From assembly GCA_029168955.1 (NCBI GenBank), contig JAPDOI010001874.1, positions 45,001 to 109,000 of the forward strand: a stretch of 64,000 nt of DNA. Reading direction: 5' to 3'. Made by a program: the position numbers and the translations under genes. The notes under the pieces were generated by a model. It worked only from the letters and a program-made list of their open reading frames with translations. It did no database searches and was not told the origin of the DNA. Below are positions 1 to 12,325 of the stretch, one piece after another. Positions within the stretch are counted from its first letter, which is position 1. Each line of letters begins with the position of its first letter. Origin of the DNA: Aplectana chamaeleonis (taxonomy: Eukaryota; Nematoda; Chromadorea; Rhabditida; Cosmocercidae).

Positions 1-551
1 CCACAAAGTGAACCGAAAAGTTTAAAGGAATTTCTTTGAATTATGGACTAAATTTTTCCTTAGTCTGCTTCACGCTTCCCAGTAGTGAACTTGTTTCTGA
101 AAGAGGAAACCGCAGTTTAGATAAAAACCGCACTCAGATGAACAATTATGCAGAATTTAGTGAATAGTGCACGCTGATCACGTAAGTTTTATGCTTTTTC
201 TCGAGAACGAAATGATTTGGGGTTTCGCACATGGGCTTCGTTGCAGATCTGATTTTACTTGCAGTGAGCGATTATTGGAAGAAAATCTGAAAATTGTTGA
301 ATATGGCCACAACAACTTTTGGGAATTTGAAATTGAGCTTAGTATAGGAGTAGAGCACATTAAATCTATTGAGGAGACGTACTCGTGACAGCTACTACGT
401 ACAGTTCGGCGTGAATCTCCCACTAATCTTCGTCAGGAATCATTAAATCTTCAACTGAACCTTTGAACGTTTCGTCTGTAAATCCTATCTGCTGGCAGCG
501 GAGCTGGATGGCCGCCAGCCGGCGGGTGCAATTTTTCCTTGCCCACCTACA

Positions 552-710
552 TACCCTCTATAAAACGTCGTAATTCATACCATTCGAGGCGCGAGCGGCG
601 CGCGCGACGCCTCAGCCTCCGTCTGCCCCCCGCTCTCTCACTGTCTCTAACCTCCGCTCCGCACCAGCACGCGTAGGAACCATGTGACATTCGTCGTTTT
701 ATAGCCTGTA
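552..710. mobile_element. TA-flanked MITE of the CAGGCYATAAAACG group
   Basis: The ends are imperfect inverted repeats (CCCTCTATAAAACGTCG on the left, CGTCGTTTTATAGCCTG on the right), both next to TA. The interior has a GC-rich segment with CTCCGTCTGCC and CACTGTCTCTAACC. The same sequence recurs at 30841..30990, partly at 29205..29320, and inverted near 51570..51715. The tips resemble those of the elements at 45622 and 56637. It lies downstream of the last visible TTLL exon, presumably in an intron. Confidence 0.7.
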
Positions 711-1146
711 GATAACGAGATGGGCCACCGTGCTGTGCTGGGGTGATAAGTGGACAGCGAACTGGTTGGTTCGCAAGCCCTCTCTCGGGGCGCACTTTCC
801 TCAAGAAGTGGCCACCCTTGGACGTGCACGACCCCACGTCCGGGGTATCGACCGAACTTCTCTTCGCATCGCACGCTATTTCTCTTTCCTCTGCGGCGGT
901 GAGCAAAGTCACCATCAGTTTTTTGCAGTCAGCCACCTCACGAAATTCGCCAGGCGCCTGACTACAACGGTCATTAACTTGAGCGCCGCGTGTGCATTTC
1001 TGTGCCTGCGTGTTCACCTTGATAGTCGAACCGTGATTGACACAGTCACCACGCAGTGACAGCCGGTAGCTGCCACCTTCCGGGGGGATGGATATGGCCC
1101 AGAGGACACCCCCACATCTACCAATTTTTAGTGCGCTCTTCCGTAC

Positions 1147-2842
1147 CTCGGCAATGATTTTATGTATCTGTGACCAGATCTTGTCGATTTCCATTCCGTT
1201 GGCATGCAAATAAGCTTCAAGACTAGCTCGCCAGCCTAGTTTCTGATCGGTGAAGAACGGCTTCAGTGACGGAATCTGCAATTTTTTTTTCGAGAAAAAT
1301 AGTGAGCTATAGACTAGCCAGACAAAGCATATACAGGCATGTACCTCCCAAATAGGGGTGTAATCATCGCCGACAACGTATTTGTGAATCCTGTCCGAGT
1401 CAAAAGGGAGGTAGTCTTCGGAGCAAAATCTGAATAGCGACTAGAAAAACATCACAATGTGGTTCCAGCGTGGATTCCTCATACAAATTAAAGGCAACTC
1501 AAATGATCAACACATATAAATGCTGTTCATAGACGAGATTCCGAAGGCCGGTGTTCTAATATTCATTCTTATACTATGAATCGGTTGCGAAGTACTGTTC
1601 CAAGTACTTACCTGATAAGCACGTCCCCGTCATATACGTAAACCTTAAGCGGATGGATGGATGTAATCACTGTGTAAATACCGATGTCGAATTTTCTACA
1701 ATAAAGTATTGCGGGAACTATCAGAATGGAGAGATATACATAGAAGACGGTGAAATCTGTCTACCTCTCATCGATGAGTAGTGGATTGTGGATGAATTCT
1801 TGCACAAAAGAGTTCTCCTTGTTCAAGTCCATCTCTTCCAATGTTCGTACTCGTATGTTTCTATAAAATGAAAAGCTATCTATGAAGTGACCTCATTTCT
1901 ATAGTCCAGCGAGCTACACTCTGAGGTTGAATTTCGAGATCGAACCTGTGTGTGTTGTCTTTTTGAACCCACATGATGTCGGGGTTTTGTTCAGCAAATT
2001 TGACCAAGTCGTTTTTCTGCTTCGGTAGTTGAAACGCTCGTGGAACACCCGTGGACAGCCGAGAAGTTGCCAGCCAGACCTTAATGAACCGAGGATTTGA
2101 GGCGGTGCCACTCAATATATATCACACAGATTAAAGGGTTACCAGAATCCCACTTTACTAGTGTAATATCCAGATCCAGCTACGTGGTTGACGATTTGAT
2201 TAGATTTCGCTTGTCGAATCGCATTCATATAGCGGTCCCCCATCAATGAGTACTCATGAGTCCACAGCACATCCCAATCTTCGGGTACAGTTCCGCCAAC
2301 CACATGGTAGCCCATCATTCGGAAGACCTCGACCACATGTCGCAAATAGGTTGACAGAGGCAAAAAAGGGTATTGTTTTCGGAGAAATAGTTTAGTTATT
2401 ACCATCTAATGTCAGTGAACAGAGCTCAGGCAAAACGCAATACATAGTGCACTCGAATTCGGGAAGTAGACGCGAAAACGAATCGCAACGAAAATGGATA
2501 CATAAAATTTACGAACTGACCTGATCTCCGGCTCCTTCAACCCACGCCACAGGCGTGGATTCTGTTTTCACAATCTCGACAGCTTTTTCTGTGCTGAAAA
2601 AAGAAATTGTTTCACTGAAAGTGGAGAATCTCGAAAAGTCCATCAGTTATTTAGTTATTCACTGGTTAGTTAAATCAATGCTACATTTCAACAGCGATTT
2701 TTCTCCGAAATTCTTATCAACCAATTACAGAATTAATGTTTAAAAAGTCCAATGCCCTGACGCAAAAGGTTTTGTGACATCTGAATCGAAGAGTTCGTAG
2801 CATTGTAAGGGGGCCGCAGTGGAATCAGAGCGGGGAACAACT
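1147..2842 (-). CDS. Tubulin tyrosine ligase-like (TTLL) family enzyme, 3' end outside the window
   Basis: Exons in transcript order: 2762..2842 (5' limit uncertain), 2521..2593, 2143..2405, 1946..2110, 1765..1860, 1612..1695, 1345..1429 and 1147..1275. All phases agree when joined, giving about 325 residues. Seen: TTLL ATP-grasp signatures in the right order, namely GSGYYTSKVG, NPDIMWVQKDNTHR split over an intron, SFVQEFIHNPLLID, KFDIGIYTVITS, then SEDYLPFD and VVGDDYTP. Known: TTLLs ligate glutamate, glycine or tyrosine to tubulin tails using ATP. The order resembles the nematode TTLL-15 type, but I cannot fix the subfamily. The last visible exon ends IHKIIAE at a GTACGG donor. The expected C-terminal ATP-grasp segment (a LIEVN-like motif) is not found between 1 and 1146, so the gene probably continues left of the window. 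A further first exon may lie upstream of 2842. An open frame running to position 547 is read-through into a MITE, not coding. Confidence 0.85.
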
Positions 2843-4975
2843 CTTTAGTCCCGAGCGTTAGGTGCGAGTGTGCGAAAGCTTTGAATATGAAAAATAAACA
2901 GAAGAACAAAGAGCCAAGTTGGGAAAAATTCAACAACTTAATCAGGACTGTTCTCTCTCCTTCAATTACACAAGCTTCAATAAGATGTAGTCTGTTTAAT
3001 GTCCACAACTGCAGGTAAAAGTAGCTCTACCAAAATTACGAATTTGACGATCAAACGAAACAGAATTTGCGTGTAGACACGTCTGACCTACAGCTTAGTT
3101 TTTTGGTGCCAACGGCTAACATTTGCAGTGGCCCGACGGCCTTAATCAAATGGAGGGCAATGCAAGGGATTTTCAATTCAGCCTTCTCTTCTTAATAGAG
3201 CCGTATAAAACACTCCGCCTCAACATAAAATATCCATAAATCATCGCCGAAAGGAGCCATGAAATTTTCTGTTCTGACAAGGACTGTACACAAGACGAGT
3301 TTTGCGAGATTTGCACAAAATTCACGGCCTACTTTGCACATATTTTCCTTAAAAAGGTTTTCGTATGCCATCACTGACTATTTCAAACCATATTAATAGC
3401 ATTTTTCAAGCTTTCTGTTCGGCCATGGAGTCAGCTCGGCTAGCGCATCGGCACGAACAATGGCCTGGGGTTCGTGTTTAGATCAGATAGGCTGTGTGAG
3501 ACCCACCCCAGTATGGTCAGGACCAGTTGCGCATTTGGAGCGAGAATATATCTCAGATTGTGTACGGTTGTTCTGACCCAGGTGCTGAGCGTTCCATGAT
3601 TTCTGCAAAGGATTGGAACCCCTAGGTGGGCGAAATCTCGAAGTGGATGCGAAATCTTTTTAGATTCTCCTAATATCAGAAACAGCTCCTTAAACACATT
3701 CTCCCAAGGCGCGCGACAGTTAAAACCGTTCACATAAAACATTCTAGATTCGATAAAAAATGAATTCAAGTGCGCCGTTGGAACGGTAGCGTATACTGTA
3801 CGCCGTATAGTCGAGTAATGGGAAGGGGCCGCGGCGGTATATCATAGCTCGCGATCAAAGTCCCGCTGACCGATGTTGTTGCGAATGCAGCACGGCCGCC
3901 GCAAGTGATCGCGTCCGGTAAATTCGCTCGACTATATTTGGCGAAACGCCTATAGCGGAGGCTCAAGTCAGCAACTGGCAAACTTGGGGTGTTTTTTTGA
4001 AATCGATCGCACAATCATTAAGAACCGAAAAGAATTGGAAAGTACTTGTTCAGGAGACTCACAGTTGACGCTTCAGCCTTTCGGCCAATCTGGATACTTC
4101 GTAAATATTGTAGGAAAGAAGTAGAATACAGGAGAAGGAGAATGCGTTAGTTACCGGACTCGGGGACCATAAATACATAAAAAACCTAAAATCATCCAAT
4201 TTGCCTCTGCGATAAAAAAGAAACGTCAGCTTCCAAATAACAGAGTGGCGGGGAAATTTCGCAACGTTCGACCTCGTCTACTTGAACCGAGAAATGGAAA
4301 GGGAGTTACACGAGAGGAAGTCATTAGAACAGCGATTACAGACAAACCGATCGCTGCGATTTAATCGGCGAAATCGGGTCAGAGAAATCGAACATGCGTT
4401 AAGGCTTCGCCTAGTTAAGGAATTACAACCCCAAATTATTCAGAATTAATGATAGTGTAACGCAGAACCTTCTGAACTCCCACTTTTCAATTTGTAAAAG
4501 AACTTTTCAAAATAAAAACTGCAGTTTCATTTTTTCTGGTAGAGGCTCAAGTGGCTCCAGACAAGGAACAATTGGAGTGAACGAGAAGAGGAGTGTTCCG
4601 GTAATCAGAAAGAAAGTTTTGTCCACGATAGCTGTTCATCTATCCTCTTTTTGTTCATCGTTAGAGTGAGAGTCGACCGAATGCGATCGACTAGACAATG
4701 AAAATCAGGAAATGCGTAACCCTCCGCAGGGAATCTTGACAAAGAAGAATCACTTCTTGGTCAAGACTTTTTCTACGCATAACCCCGCTACAGCGCGTTT
4801 CATCCCACATGAGTACGCTCCTCAATGTTGTTCTGCGCGCAAAGCTTTTCGATTCCGGACAGTTTCATTGCATTTGCCCTTCTTTTATGAGTAATGATAA
4901 CATTTTCTTTCTAAACACACCTATAGGAAGGACTAAAAATTGATGCATACTATATTTGTGCTTTTTGACTGAACG
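2843..4975. other. No supported gene
   Basis: Several short minus-strand open frames occur (for example 3440..3769 and 3766..4014). None shows a recognisable domain, a convincing splice pattern or a repeat partner in the window. A further 5' exon of the TTLL gene could be hidden here. Confidence 0.5.
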
Positions 4976-5150
4976 GACCGAATGAATGAATGAGTGAATG
5001 AATATATTCGACTTCAAATTTTTTGATTAAGCGAATGAATGAATAAATTCGACTTCAAAATTTTCGAATAAACGAATGAATGAATATATTCGATTCTCTA
5101 TTTCGAATGAATGAATATCGATAATCGAATAATTTCGAATGAATAAATTA
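4976..5150. repeat. Degenerate tandem repeat built on GAATGAATGAAT
   Basis: Three to four copies of a roughly 55-60 bp unit made of GAATGAATGAATATATTCG followed by an AT-rich spacer (ACTTCAAATTTTTTGATTAA). Copies diverge by small indels. No open frame is associated. Confidence 0.8.
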
Positions 5151-7715
5151 ATTTAACTGCGGGCCTACCGATTTCAGAGTTTTGCAACCCAAATGCTTTG
5201 AAGAGGCAGTTTTTAAACATGGCGTCGAAAGCTCTCGAACTGTTCAATATTTTCAATATTCCGCTCAGGCAGAGTTCATCAGTGGCGGCACGCAAAATCG
5301 ATACGTATTGTTTCTACTCTAGCAGCTGTCTGCTGCCACCCAGCGCTATTCATACAACACCAGCGCGTCACGAGCGGGCGTTTCGTTAAGCCGCGTTCAG
5401 AGTTCATTCGCTACGCGTCGCGATGTTATAATCAGTCGACGTATCGATCACGCGAGGTCGCGTCGCGTCTTCGCTGGGTGTTCACAGTGAAGAGATTCAA
5501 TAGATTCGAAATGATGCGCAATTCGCCTTTGCGTGACGACAATCGCATCGCCTTGCAATGCAACGCGATGGGCATCGCGCGACGGCAAACTCGTTGCTGC
5601 TTTTCTTCAGTGTTTTTTTTTCATTGGAACAACCAAGTCTAACAATGAAACGATTGAAATAACCATAATTAGGATCACATGCACTTGGAAGAACACAAAA
5701 AAACTGTCAGTAGCGCTACAAAAAATTGTCGCTGCTTGTTTACGAGAACTTGCGTGTGTACGCAGTTGCGCGTAGTCGCCCAGCGTCCACACATGAACAC
5801 CTGCGCGACTCGATTTTCCCTTCGCACTGACATTTCCAATCGCGTCGCCCCGCAAAATCTCTAAACGCCACCTTGGAGTTTGTGGCCTGAAGTCTCGCTC
5901 GCGCTGCACACGTGTGACGCCCTTTCCGCTATGGCGGCAACGCGTTTCATTGTGTTCACTACTCTTTCATCGTTTCTTCTAATAGCAGTTTTTGAAGCAT
6001 TTTTTCTCCGAAACTCGAGTCAGAGGTAATCAGCAGCGGAACGGTTACTAATGGCGAAATGTAATTATTGAAAACGCTGTTTAGGTGTAACCGGCAGATC
6101 TGCTGCTCGTATTGAAAAAATTTTAAGCCAAATTCATCCGATCCGATTGACTGATGATATACAGAAGTTTGAAATGAATAGCGCTGATAGTTCCTGAGTA
6201 TTGATAGAGCATTTGGACCTAGACAGTAAGACCGGTTGGACCGACGGCGCTAAAAGACGCTTCCGAGTGAATAGCGGGAGCATGGCAGGCAAACGGGCGT
6301 TGAGCAAAAGGCTCTCTGGGCCTATGCGGAGATCCTCGTTCGGATCGCGGGAAGCACTAAAGCAGTGTCTCTATGCCGGCTTCCTCCTAGAACGATAGCG
6401 GTTGTATAGCGAGGTGGGAGTTGTTCGACCCGCCACGCGCCAGCGATTCCATCGGTGTTACTGTCTGAGTTGGTAATAGTGTTCGCGGGATTGCTGGATG
6501 AGGCGTGAATCCTAGCTTTCTTTTTCGCGTTTCGTGAACTTGTTACATCGACATTTTCTGTCCTAACGAGTATGAGTCGCAAAACTTTCTGCTATTTGAT
6601 ATTTACTTCACCTTTTTAGGTAATACTTATTTTGTTACCTATTCAGCATTATCCTTTTTATTTCGTTTTCGAAAATCGATGAAAAAGAACAAAATTCAAA
6701 TTATTCGTCGTCGACAGCCGTCGAAGCACTTTTTCAAATGTTGGTAAAAATATACGAATCTCACTCTATTGAGAATTCCCGTGCATATTTCAATCGTGAC
6801 GGGACTAAGTGGTCCCACCACGATTCTCATCGTGTCGCGTGCTGCCGCGGCGGGTGTCTGCAATTGCGGGCCGAAAAATTCGCTCCGATAAGAGCATTTT
6901 TCCAAGTACTCATCGAAAACAGATTTATTTTGAAACACAGTTGGAACTACATACGTATGTGTCGCGTAGGGCTGGCATGCTTCTTATCCGCCAGGCTATG
7001 ACATACTATATCGCTCAACGCTCTGCAGAGCACTGCGGCCGCGACAGGTTGAGGCCTACGGTATACTTCTGCCGCAGGTATGTCGCAGCCATCAGCGACA
7101 GCTCCGCCATTAGCCAAATTTGAACTTTGACCATTAACGGAGCTGTCGCTAAAAGTAGCGACGTGTTAGCAACAGAAGTACACCAGAAGTACACCGGGTT
7201 CTGTGATATTCGGTCGCTGCCGCTGCCTTCACCGGCACCTTGGTCCTAAACTGCTTAGGGTAGTAAACTCTTACTTGAATACCCTATTTATTGAATTTTC
7301 GATTCGCCGCTAGTTGACTCTCACATAGCCTTATTGTTGGCATGGCGCGTGTGTGTAATAAATATATGAATAAAGTAACACGGCAAACCTAAACTTGAAA
7401 GATAAAGCTCTTTCAAGTAGTTGTGCGCGTTTTCCACTATCATCAGTGATTTCAGAGCGTCAAAGGGCCATAATTCCATGTTTCCAGAATTTATTCTCTC
7501 TAAGAACTTTTTCTCGATTTCCAACCGTTTCGGTTGTCGAAAGGCAATCATTAGACAATCATATCGACTTCACACCAATCTGCAGTCTGCGAATACTCCT
7601 CGTCTTTCGACTAATTAGGACCTATCCGTAATTCCCCCCCCCCCCCCTCCCTCTCCGACAGGACAGCCCGCTGTGGCGGAGATGTGATTATAAATGCTCA
7701 TCATTAACACTGCCA
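5151..7715. other. Intergenic sequence, no supported gene
   Basis: GC-rich patches with many CG dinucleotides (5380-5600, 5780-5930) and AT-rich spacers. No frame longer than about 100 codons and no recognised protein signature. A poly-C run of about 17 bases sits near 7630. The only structured item is the short foldback at 7078..7155. Confidence 0.5.
7078..7155. repeat. Short inverted repeat (about 20-bp arms)
   Basis: AGCGACAGCTCCGCCATTAG is followed about 30 bases later by its near reverse complement ATTAACGGAGCTGTCGCT. This is the shape of a minimal MITE or hairpin. No second copy was noticed. Confidence 0.5.
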
Positions 7716-7896
7716 TTAAAGGCAGCATACACGCTCGTAAACGTGGCTGGGATAATACGGGCGGGACCAAACTTGCTACTCATTAGGCATTAAGGGTCTT
7801 TTGACGCTTCGAAATGAGTAGGCGTTGTAATCTGAGCCATACCATTCTATTTCCGTAGTTATCTCAATCACGTCTACGAGCGTGTATGCTGCATTT
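7716..7896. mobile_element. MITE family B (AAAGGCAGCATACACGCTCG), internally deleted copy
   Basis: Terminal inverted repeats TTAAAGGCAGCATACACGCT and its complement GCGTGTATGCTGC, with TCGTAAACGTG next to them. At 181 bp it is much shorter than the relatives at 38215..38684 (470 bp) and 56286..56976. It keeps the ends but lacks the GC-rich palindromic core, as expected for an internal deletion. Confidence 0.85.
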
Positions 7897-8298
7897 GATA
7901 CAACGCATACAATGGCGGCGCAAGTATGAATGTCTTAGCAGCGCCGCTGTGGCGAGAGGCGCGGGAGGAGCGAAAAATAATTCATACTCACCTCTCCGCC
8001 AGAGCGGGCCGCCATGTACAGATGAAAAAAATAAGGTATGAATAAAAACCTCAGGAAACTCTTCAAGCATGTAGATTGTTAGGTCGTGGAGGACTAGAGC
8101 GTCCATACTAATCACATTCATTTCGCCATAGTTTTGACTTTTCGATGCCCTGAGAAACGCTTATATAAGCATAAAAACCTAATTTTCATCGAACTGGATG
8201 AAATTCAATAATGACCGACTCACCATTGGATCATGAAAACCTTTATTCACCAGTACCTCCGCGCACGTTGGGCTTCCTCCGAGTGAGGGAGTCTATTT

Positions 8299-9480
8299 TC
8301 AACGGCTGATCTCATTGTGATAGACCTTCGCAAAGGGCACAATGCACAAACTTGAGAAAATCTTCTTCATCTGCACCTCAGCAATTCTAATCATGGCTAT
8401 TTGGAATTGTCCCGAATTCTCTCCTCGCGGTGGAATCCTGCAACTGCTCATGTATTGGGTTGATGCAGAATCCACTTCAAGAACTGTTTCCCATTTGCTT
8501 GGCAGTCGGTCGATTCCACGTGCGAAGAAGTCACGATTCTCGGAGGCAATCCACGCTTTGACATCAGCCACCAAGTCATCCAAGTCGACGTAGACTTTGT
8601 TTGTTTGCCAGTTTTTCAAAGAGCGATTGACATGATAGTCCATTGGTGCTTCTATCGGTGAGTACGGCGGATATGGGAGCAGATCCCATCCCTTATTGGC
8701 GATGGATTCCATTATACGGCGCCCAACATGTGGACGGCCGTTATCGCGCTGGAACACGATGTGGTTTTTTCGCGCGGTCTTCTCGCCTTGATTGCAGCGT
8801 TAAGGCGATCAAGCTGAGCCAGATAGACGTCGCTGTTGATGTTGAATTGCCGCTTGCCATTTCTGTCAGGGATTCTTCATTGTTGCCTTTCATCTGCGGT
8901 GCTAAACCAATAACAAATGCCATTTGGAATGATTTCCCAATGGATGATTCCGCTTCTGTCCTACAACACACACCACATAGCCTTCTCAAGTGCACGTCTC
9001 TCGGTACCCCTTTCGGGGAACACCTGGTGAGACGCGGATCTTTTTTCTTTTACGTTTTTGAAGAAAAGTCATGACTCATCTCCAGCGACAAGATTCTTCA
9101 AAAATGGTGTTGACTCGTTTCGCTGCAGTAAATCGGTGAAAATTCAAACGCGTTCAGCTTTGTTGTCGTCAGAGAGTTCGTGGGGCACCCATCCAGCCAA
9201 TCTCCATACCTTTACTAGCTTCTTCAGCCGTCAAACGATCGTTGATTGATTGAAAGTAAAGTCTTCAGCCAGCATTCGCGTTATCAGGCTTTCGTCCTCT
9301 TCCACGGCTGTCAAAAATGCTTGATCATCAAAATCCGATGGCCGTCCTCATCCTTCTTTATCCTCCAAACTAGTGTCACCTGATTTGAAGCGAATAAACC
9401 ACTTCCGTACTGCGGTATCAGTAATTGCATAATATGGCGAATATGAGTGTGATTTTCGAGACGCATTTTTAAGCAAAATA
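8299..9480 (-). pseudogene. Decayed mariner (Tc1/mariner) transposase
   Basis: The C-terminal part (8299..8757) reads as a mariner catalytic half: QRDNGRPHVGRR, then LLPYPPYSPIEAPMDYHV, with 34 residues between the two aspartates as in DD34D elements, then DLVADVKAWIAS and RDFFARGIDRLPSKW. Upstream, in other frames, lie the helix-turn-helix and first catalytic segments (SGDTSLEDKEG, LAGWVPHELSDD, LVAGDES). At least three in-frame TGA stops interrupt the N-terminal half. One frameshift sits near 8775, just before the QRDN motif. Encoded protein would be non-functional. I could not delimit terminal inverted repeats or a TA duplication with confidence, so the element ends are approximate. Confidence 0.9.
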
Positions 9481-9761
9481 TTAAGGATTATTTTTATATA
9501 AATACTTAGGACGAAACGCCAACTTTCACCTAGGAAAAACGCCTTAAGATAAACGTTTCATAATCATGCATCAACCCAATAGTTTCCTATTTCTTGCCCT
9601 GTGATCTGATAGCGCTATGGTTTACAGTTTGGAACCCATCTTCATAAAATACTTTAAATTTGAGAAAATCGTCGTCTCCGGGATCCTATTTCCACGATCA
9701 ATCCAAAACAAGTAACGGATTGCCCGACCGTTTTGGCTATCTGTTGACGGTGTAGTTTGCG

Positions 9762-10317
9762 TTTAAAGGCAGTGGTCACGATGAAAAACGTTATCGAAAA
9801 AACTATAAAAATCAGCTTAGATCAAAAACAGCCGAAGAACTGTGAAGGTAGCGGGGTGAAAAACGGGCTAGAATTAGAGTTTCTAGGACACAAAAATGCC
9901 ATTTCGTGCACACGTGCACAGCGCCGACCAAAAAGATCGCTTTATCATGCCGAACAATCAAAAATCATCGACATTGAGAGGAAGAAATTATGCAAATTTA
10001 CCTAATAAAAACAGTTGAGCAATGAAAGAAAGCACTCCAATCAATATTTTTGACTAGATGAGTACGTAAGTCCGAAGGTTCATTGATTGAAATTCAATTT
10101 CAAGCCAGCTGATGTCCTTGATATAAGAGGTCATCGATGCCGATGATGTGGAGTGGGCTCGTCCACCATCAAAAGACAAGAAAGTTCAGGCTTTATATTT
10201 GGCCCAAAACAGTGTTTTTTTCGCGATTTTTTCTTATAGGTCCCACTACTCGAGACCCAGAAAAGGGTTTAGTGAGGAAAAGAAGACAAGCACATTTTAT
10301 CGCGACCACTGCCTTTA
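9762..10317. mobile_element. MITE family A (TTTAAAGGCAGTGGTC ends)
   Basis: Begins TTTAAAGGCAGTGGTCACGA and ends with the complement CGACCACTGCCTTTAG, 556 bp apart. A second copy in the opposite orientation lies at 41258..41806 and matches along the interior, for example the block around TTTCTTATAGGTCCCACTAC. No transposase-like frame. Confidence 0.85.
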
Positions 10318-10470
10318 GAATGGCCAAAGCGGTTAGTGCTGACTGTACGATGCTGCTTGTTTTTATTGATCGTTGAAATAGGATTTCGGAGACGGAGATT
10401 TTCTGGCGAGAATTTAGAATATTTCATGATGATGAGTTTCAAGCTGTTGCTATACTCTACCTATAACTGA

Positions 10471-10827
10471 ATGCACGCTCTCATGTCAGCCACTACTACT
10501 GTAATCGACTCATTGCCGGCCGACAGTGATATCTGGTTGATAGACGAATCGGCCGCTTATCGGGGTCTGCCGATTACAGAAGTAGAGGGTCAGGGTATAA
10601 ACATGAGTATATCTAATTCTATTGAATGGGCGGAGGCCCTAAACATTTCCGATGCTGTTGGCCTTCCGAATTTCCGCTTTCCGAAAACTTACGACTCTTT
10701 CCACTTACAGGATCTAGAAATTTCGCCACTCTGTGGTCGCTGTGACCTCTGGAACATTACGCTCGCAATAACACCATCGGCCGTAAAAGCTCCACCGTAC
10801 CCGACGAGATTGGCGGTTCGGCGATGA
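10471..10827 (+). other. Unidentified 118-codon open frame
   Basis: A single uninterrupted frame of 118 codons with balanced composition (DSDIWLIDESAAYRGL near the start, CGRCDLWNITLAIT near the end). I do not recognise a family. It has no visible neighbouring exons and sits between two family A MITEs, so it may be a remnant of a larger transposon or a chance frame. The opposite strand over 10689..10946 is also open, which weakens the case. Confidence 0.2.
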
Positions 10828-11023
10828 GGATCGTTACTCTCTATGTAATCAGATAATGTAACACCGGTCGAAACGCGGGCGCATGTCGGGCTAATCAACA
10901 CCCATCCCGCGATCCGAACGCCATCGTCCTCGAATGAACCCGGCATGGAGACACTGTACTGGTGCTGCCTGTGATCCGATCGACGAACTCCGCATGGGCC
11001 CGCAATCCGACCGAAACTTCATA

Positions 11024-11587
11024 GCCAGTGTTCACGATGAAATATGATTGTCTATTTCTCTTAGTTGAGTCTTTCTTTGGTTCGCCTTAGTACGAACTAT
11101 GCGAAAAAAAAACACGGAAAAAGCCTCATTTGAAGTGTAAATACCAATCTCAATTCAGCCGATTTTTTTGCCGGTGCACGTCTCTGGTGATGTTTTGTTG
11201 AATCAGGGGTCATCATCAACTGGCTCAAAACTGTGATCAGTGATTGGCTTCTGGTCATCGACTTGGCCTTTCTCGAGCTCCATTGTTCACCTTCAGTTGA
11301 CAATACTAATACTTTTTCTTTGCAATTTGTTTTCTGCATACTCTAAAATTCCTATATTATTCGTTGCTGTACACATCGCAGAATTTGACCAGGTACAGCA
11401 GCGAATTCCGCTTTCTATGAGCGGCGCTGTGCACCTGTCCACAGATTGGCATCTTTGTGCCTTAATAACTCTAATCTTAGCGCATTTGGCGCCGCGGAAC
11501 CTTCCCGGTTTGTCAGCTGTTTTCGAACAAAACAAGTTTTTTACAGTTTTCCTAATTACTTTTTCCATCGTGAACACTGTCTCTATT
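11024..11587. mobile_element. MITE family A, divergent copy
   Basis: Terminal inverted repeats CCAGTGTTCACGATGAAAT and TCCATCGTGAACACTG, 564 bp. An internal block, CTTAATAACTCTAATCTTAG, is nearly identical to one in the copy at 41258..41806, which shows common origin. Interior diverged and without a coding frame. Confidence 0.75.
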
Positions 11588-11649
11588 AGGTATCGTCGAC
11601 CCGACCGGCGCCTTAGCATCCTGCTTTGATTAGCATGACGACTCCTCAG

Positions 11650-12325
11650 AAAAATGAACACAGGTTACTTGTAACTTAAAAGGCCGAAAAGAAGTTACTT
11701 GTAACATATCTGAGCCGATGTAAGTTACTTGCGACTTATCTCAGGTCATTTAAGTTATATGCAACATATCGGCGGGATACTGCGTGCGGTGCGCTTCCGA
11801 TATGTTACATGTAACTTACATGACTTGAGATAAGTCGCAGGTAACGTACATCAGCTTAGATATGTTACAAAAAACTTGTTTTCGATTTCTGAGAGGATTC
11901 TGCGTGCAGTGCGCCTCCTATATGTTACATGTAACTTGAATGGCACAATAGAAGTCGCAAGTAACTTAAATCGGCCAAGAAGATAATTCCAAGGTTGATG
12001 TGCGATGCACTGGCGGAGTCAGGCTTACGACTGGCGTTGCTTATGGTTCAATTACCCAGGTTTCAGGTGCTTGACCCCACCCCAGCATGGAAGGTCCTGC
12101 ACAGCATTTTTTTGTGTAGTGTGTGGTCTGGGTCGCGCCCTCTGCGTATCGTGTCGTCTGCGTCCCGCGATGGCCACCCATAGTGAAAAATCAAACGTAG
12201 GTTACACGCAACATAAGTGTAACTTACATGTAATATAATTTCAAGTTACATGTAATATAAATGTATGTTACATGTAATATGAATGTAAGTTACTTGAGAC
12301 ATTCAAGTAAGTTACAAATATATTA
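11650..12325. repeat. Foldback with arms of GTTACATGTAACTTACAT sub-repeats
   Basis: Both arms consist of many degenerate ~30-bp units containing GTTACNTGTAACNTA, itself close to palindromic. Sub-repeats also share CTGCGTGCGGTGCGC (two copies, near 11780 and 11900). A unique centre of about 200 bp (11990-12190) separates the left arm from the right arm (12190-12320). No coding frame is credible. Confidence 0.75.
12045..12150 (+). ncRNA. Spliced-leader RNA-like sequence (candidate or pseudogene)
   Basis: GGTTCAATTACCCAGGTTTC plus AG at 12045..12066 differs from the 22-nt nematode SL1 leader at three positions. It is followed directly by GT, where SL RNAs carry their donor site. About 40 bases on is ATTTTTTTG, resembling an Sm site at the distance seen in SL RNAs. 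The SL1 leader is normally almost invariant, so three changes suggest a pseudogene or coincidence. It sits in the unique centre of a foldback repeat. Confidence 0.2.

Noticed and set aside
547..1146. A 244-codon minus frame extending the last TTLL exon
   Set aside because: A GTACGG donor follows IHKIIAE, and the continuation reads into unrelated sequence and a MITE (552..710) rather than TTLL C-terminal motifs.
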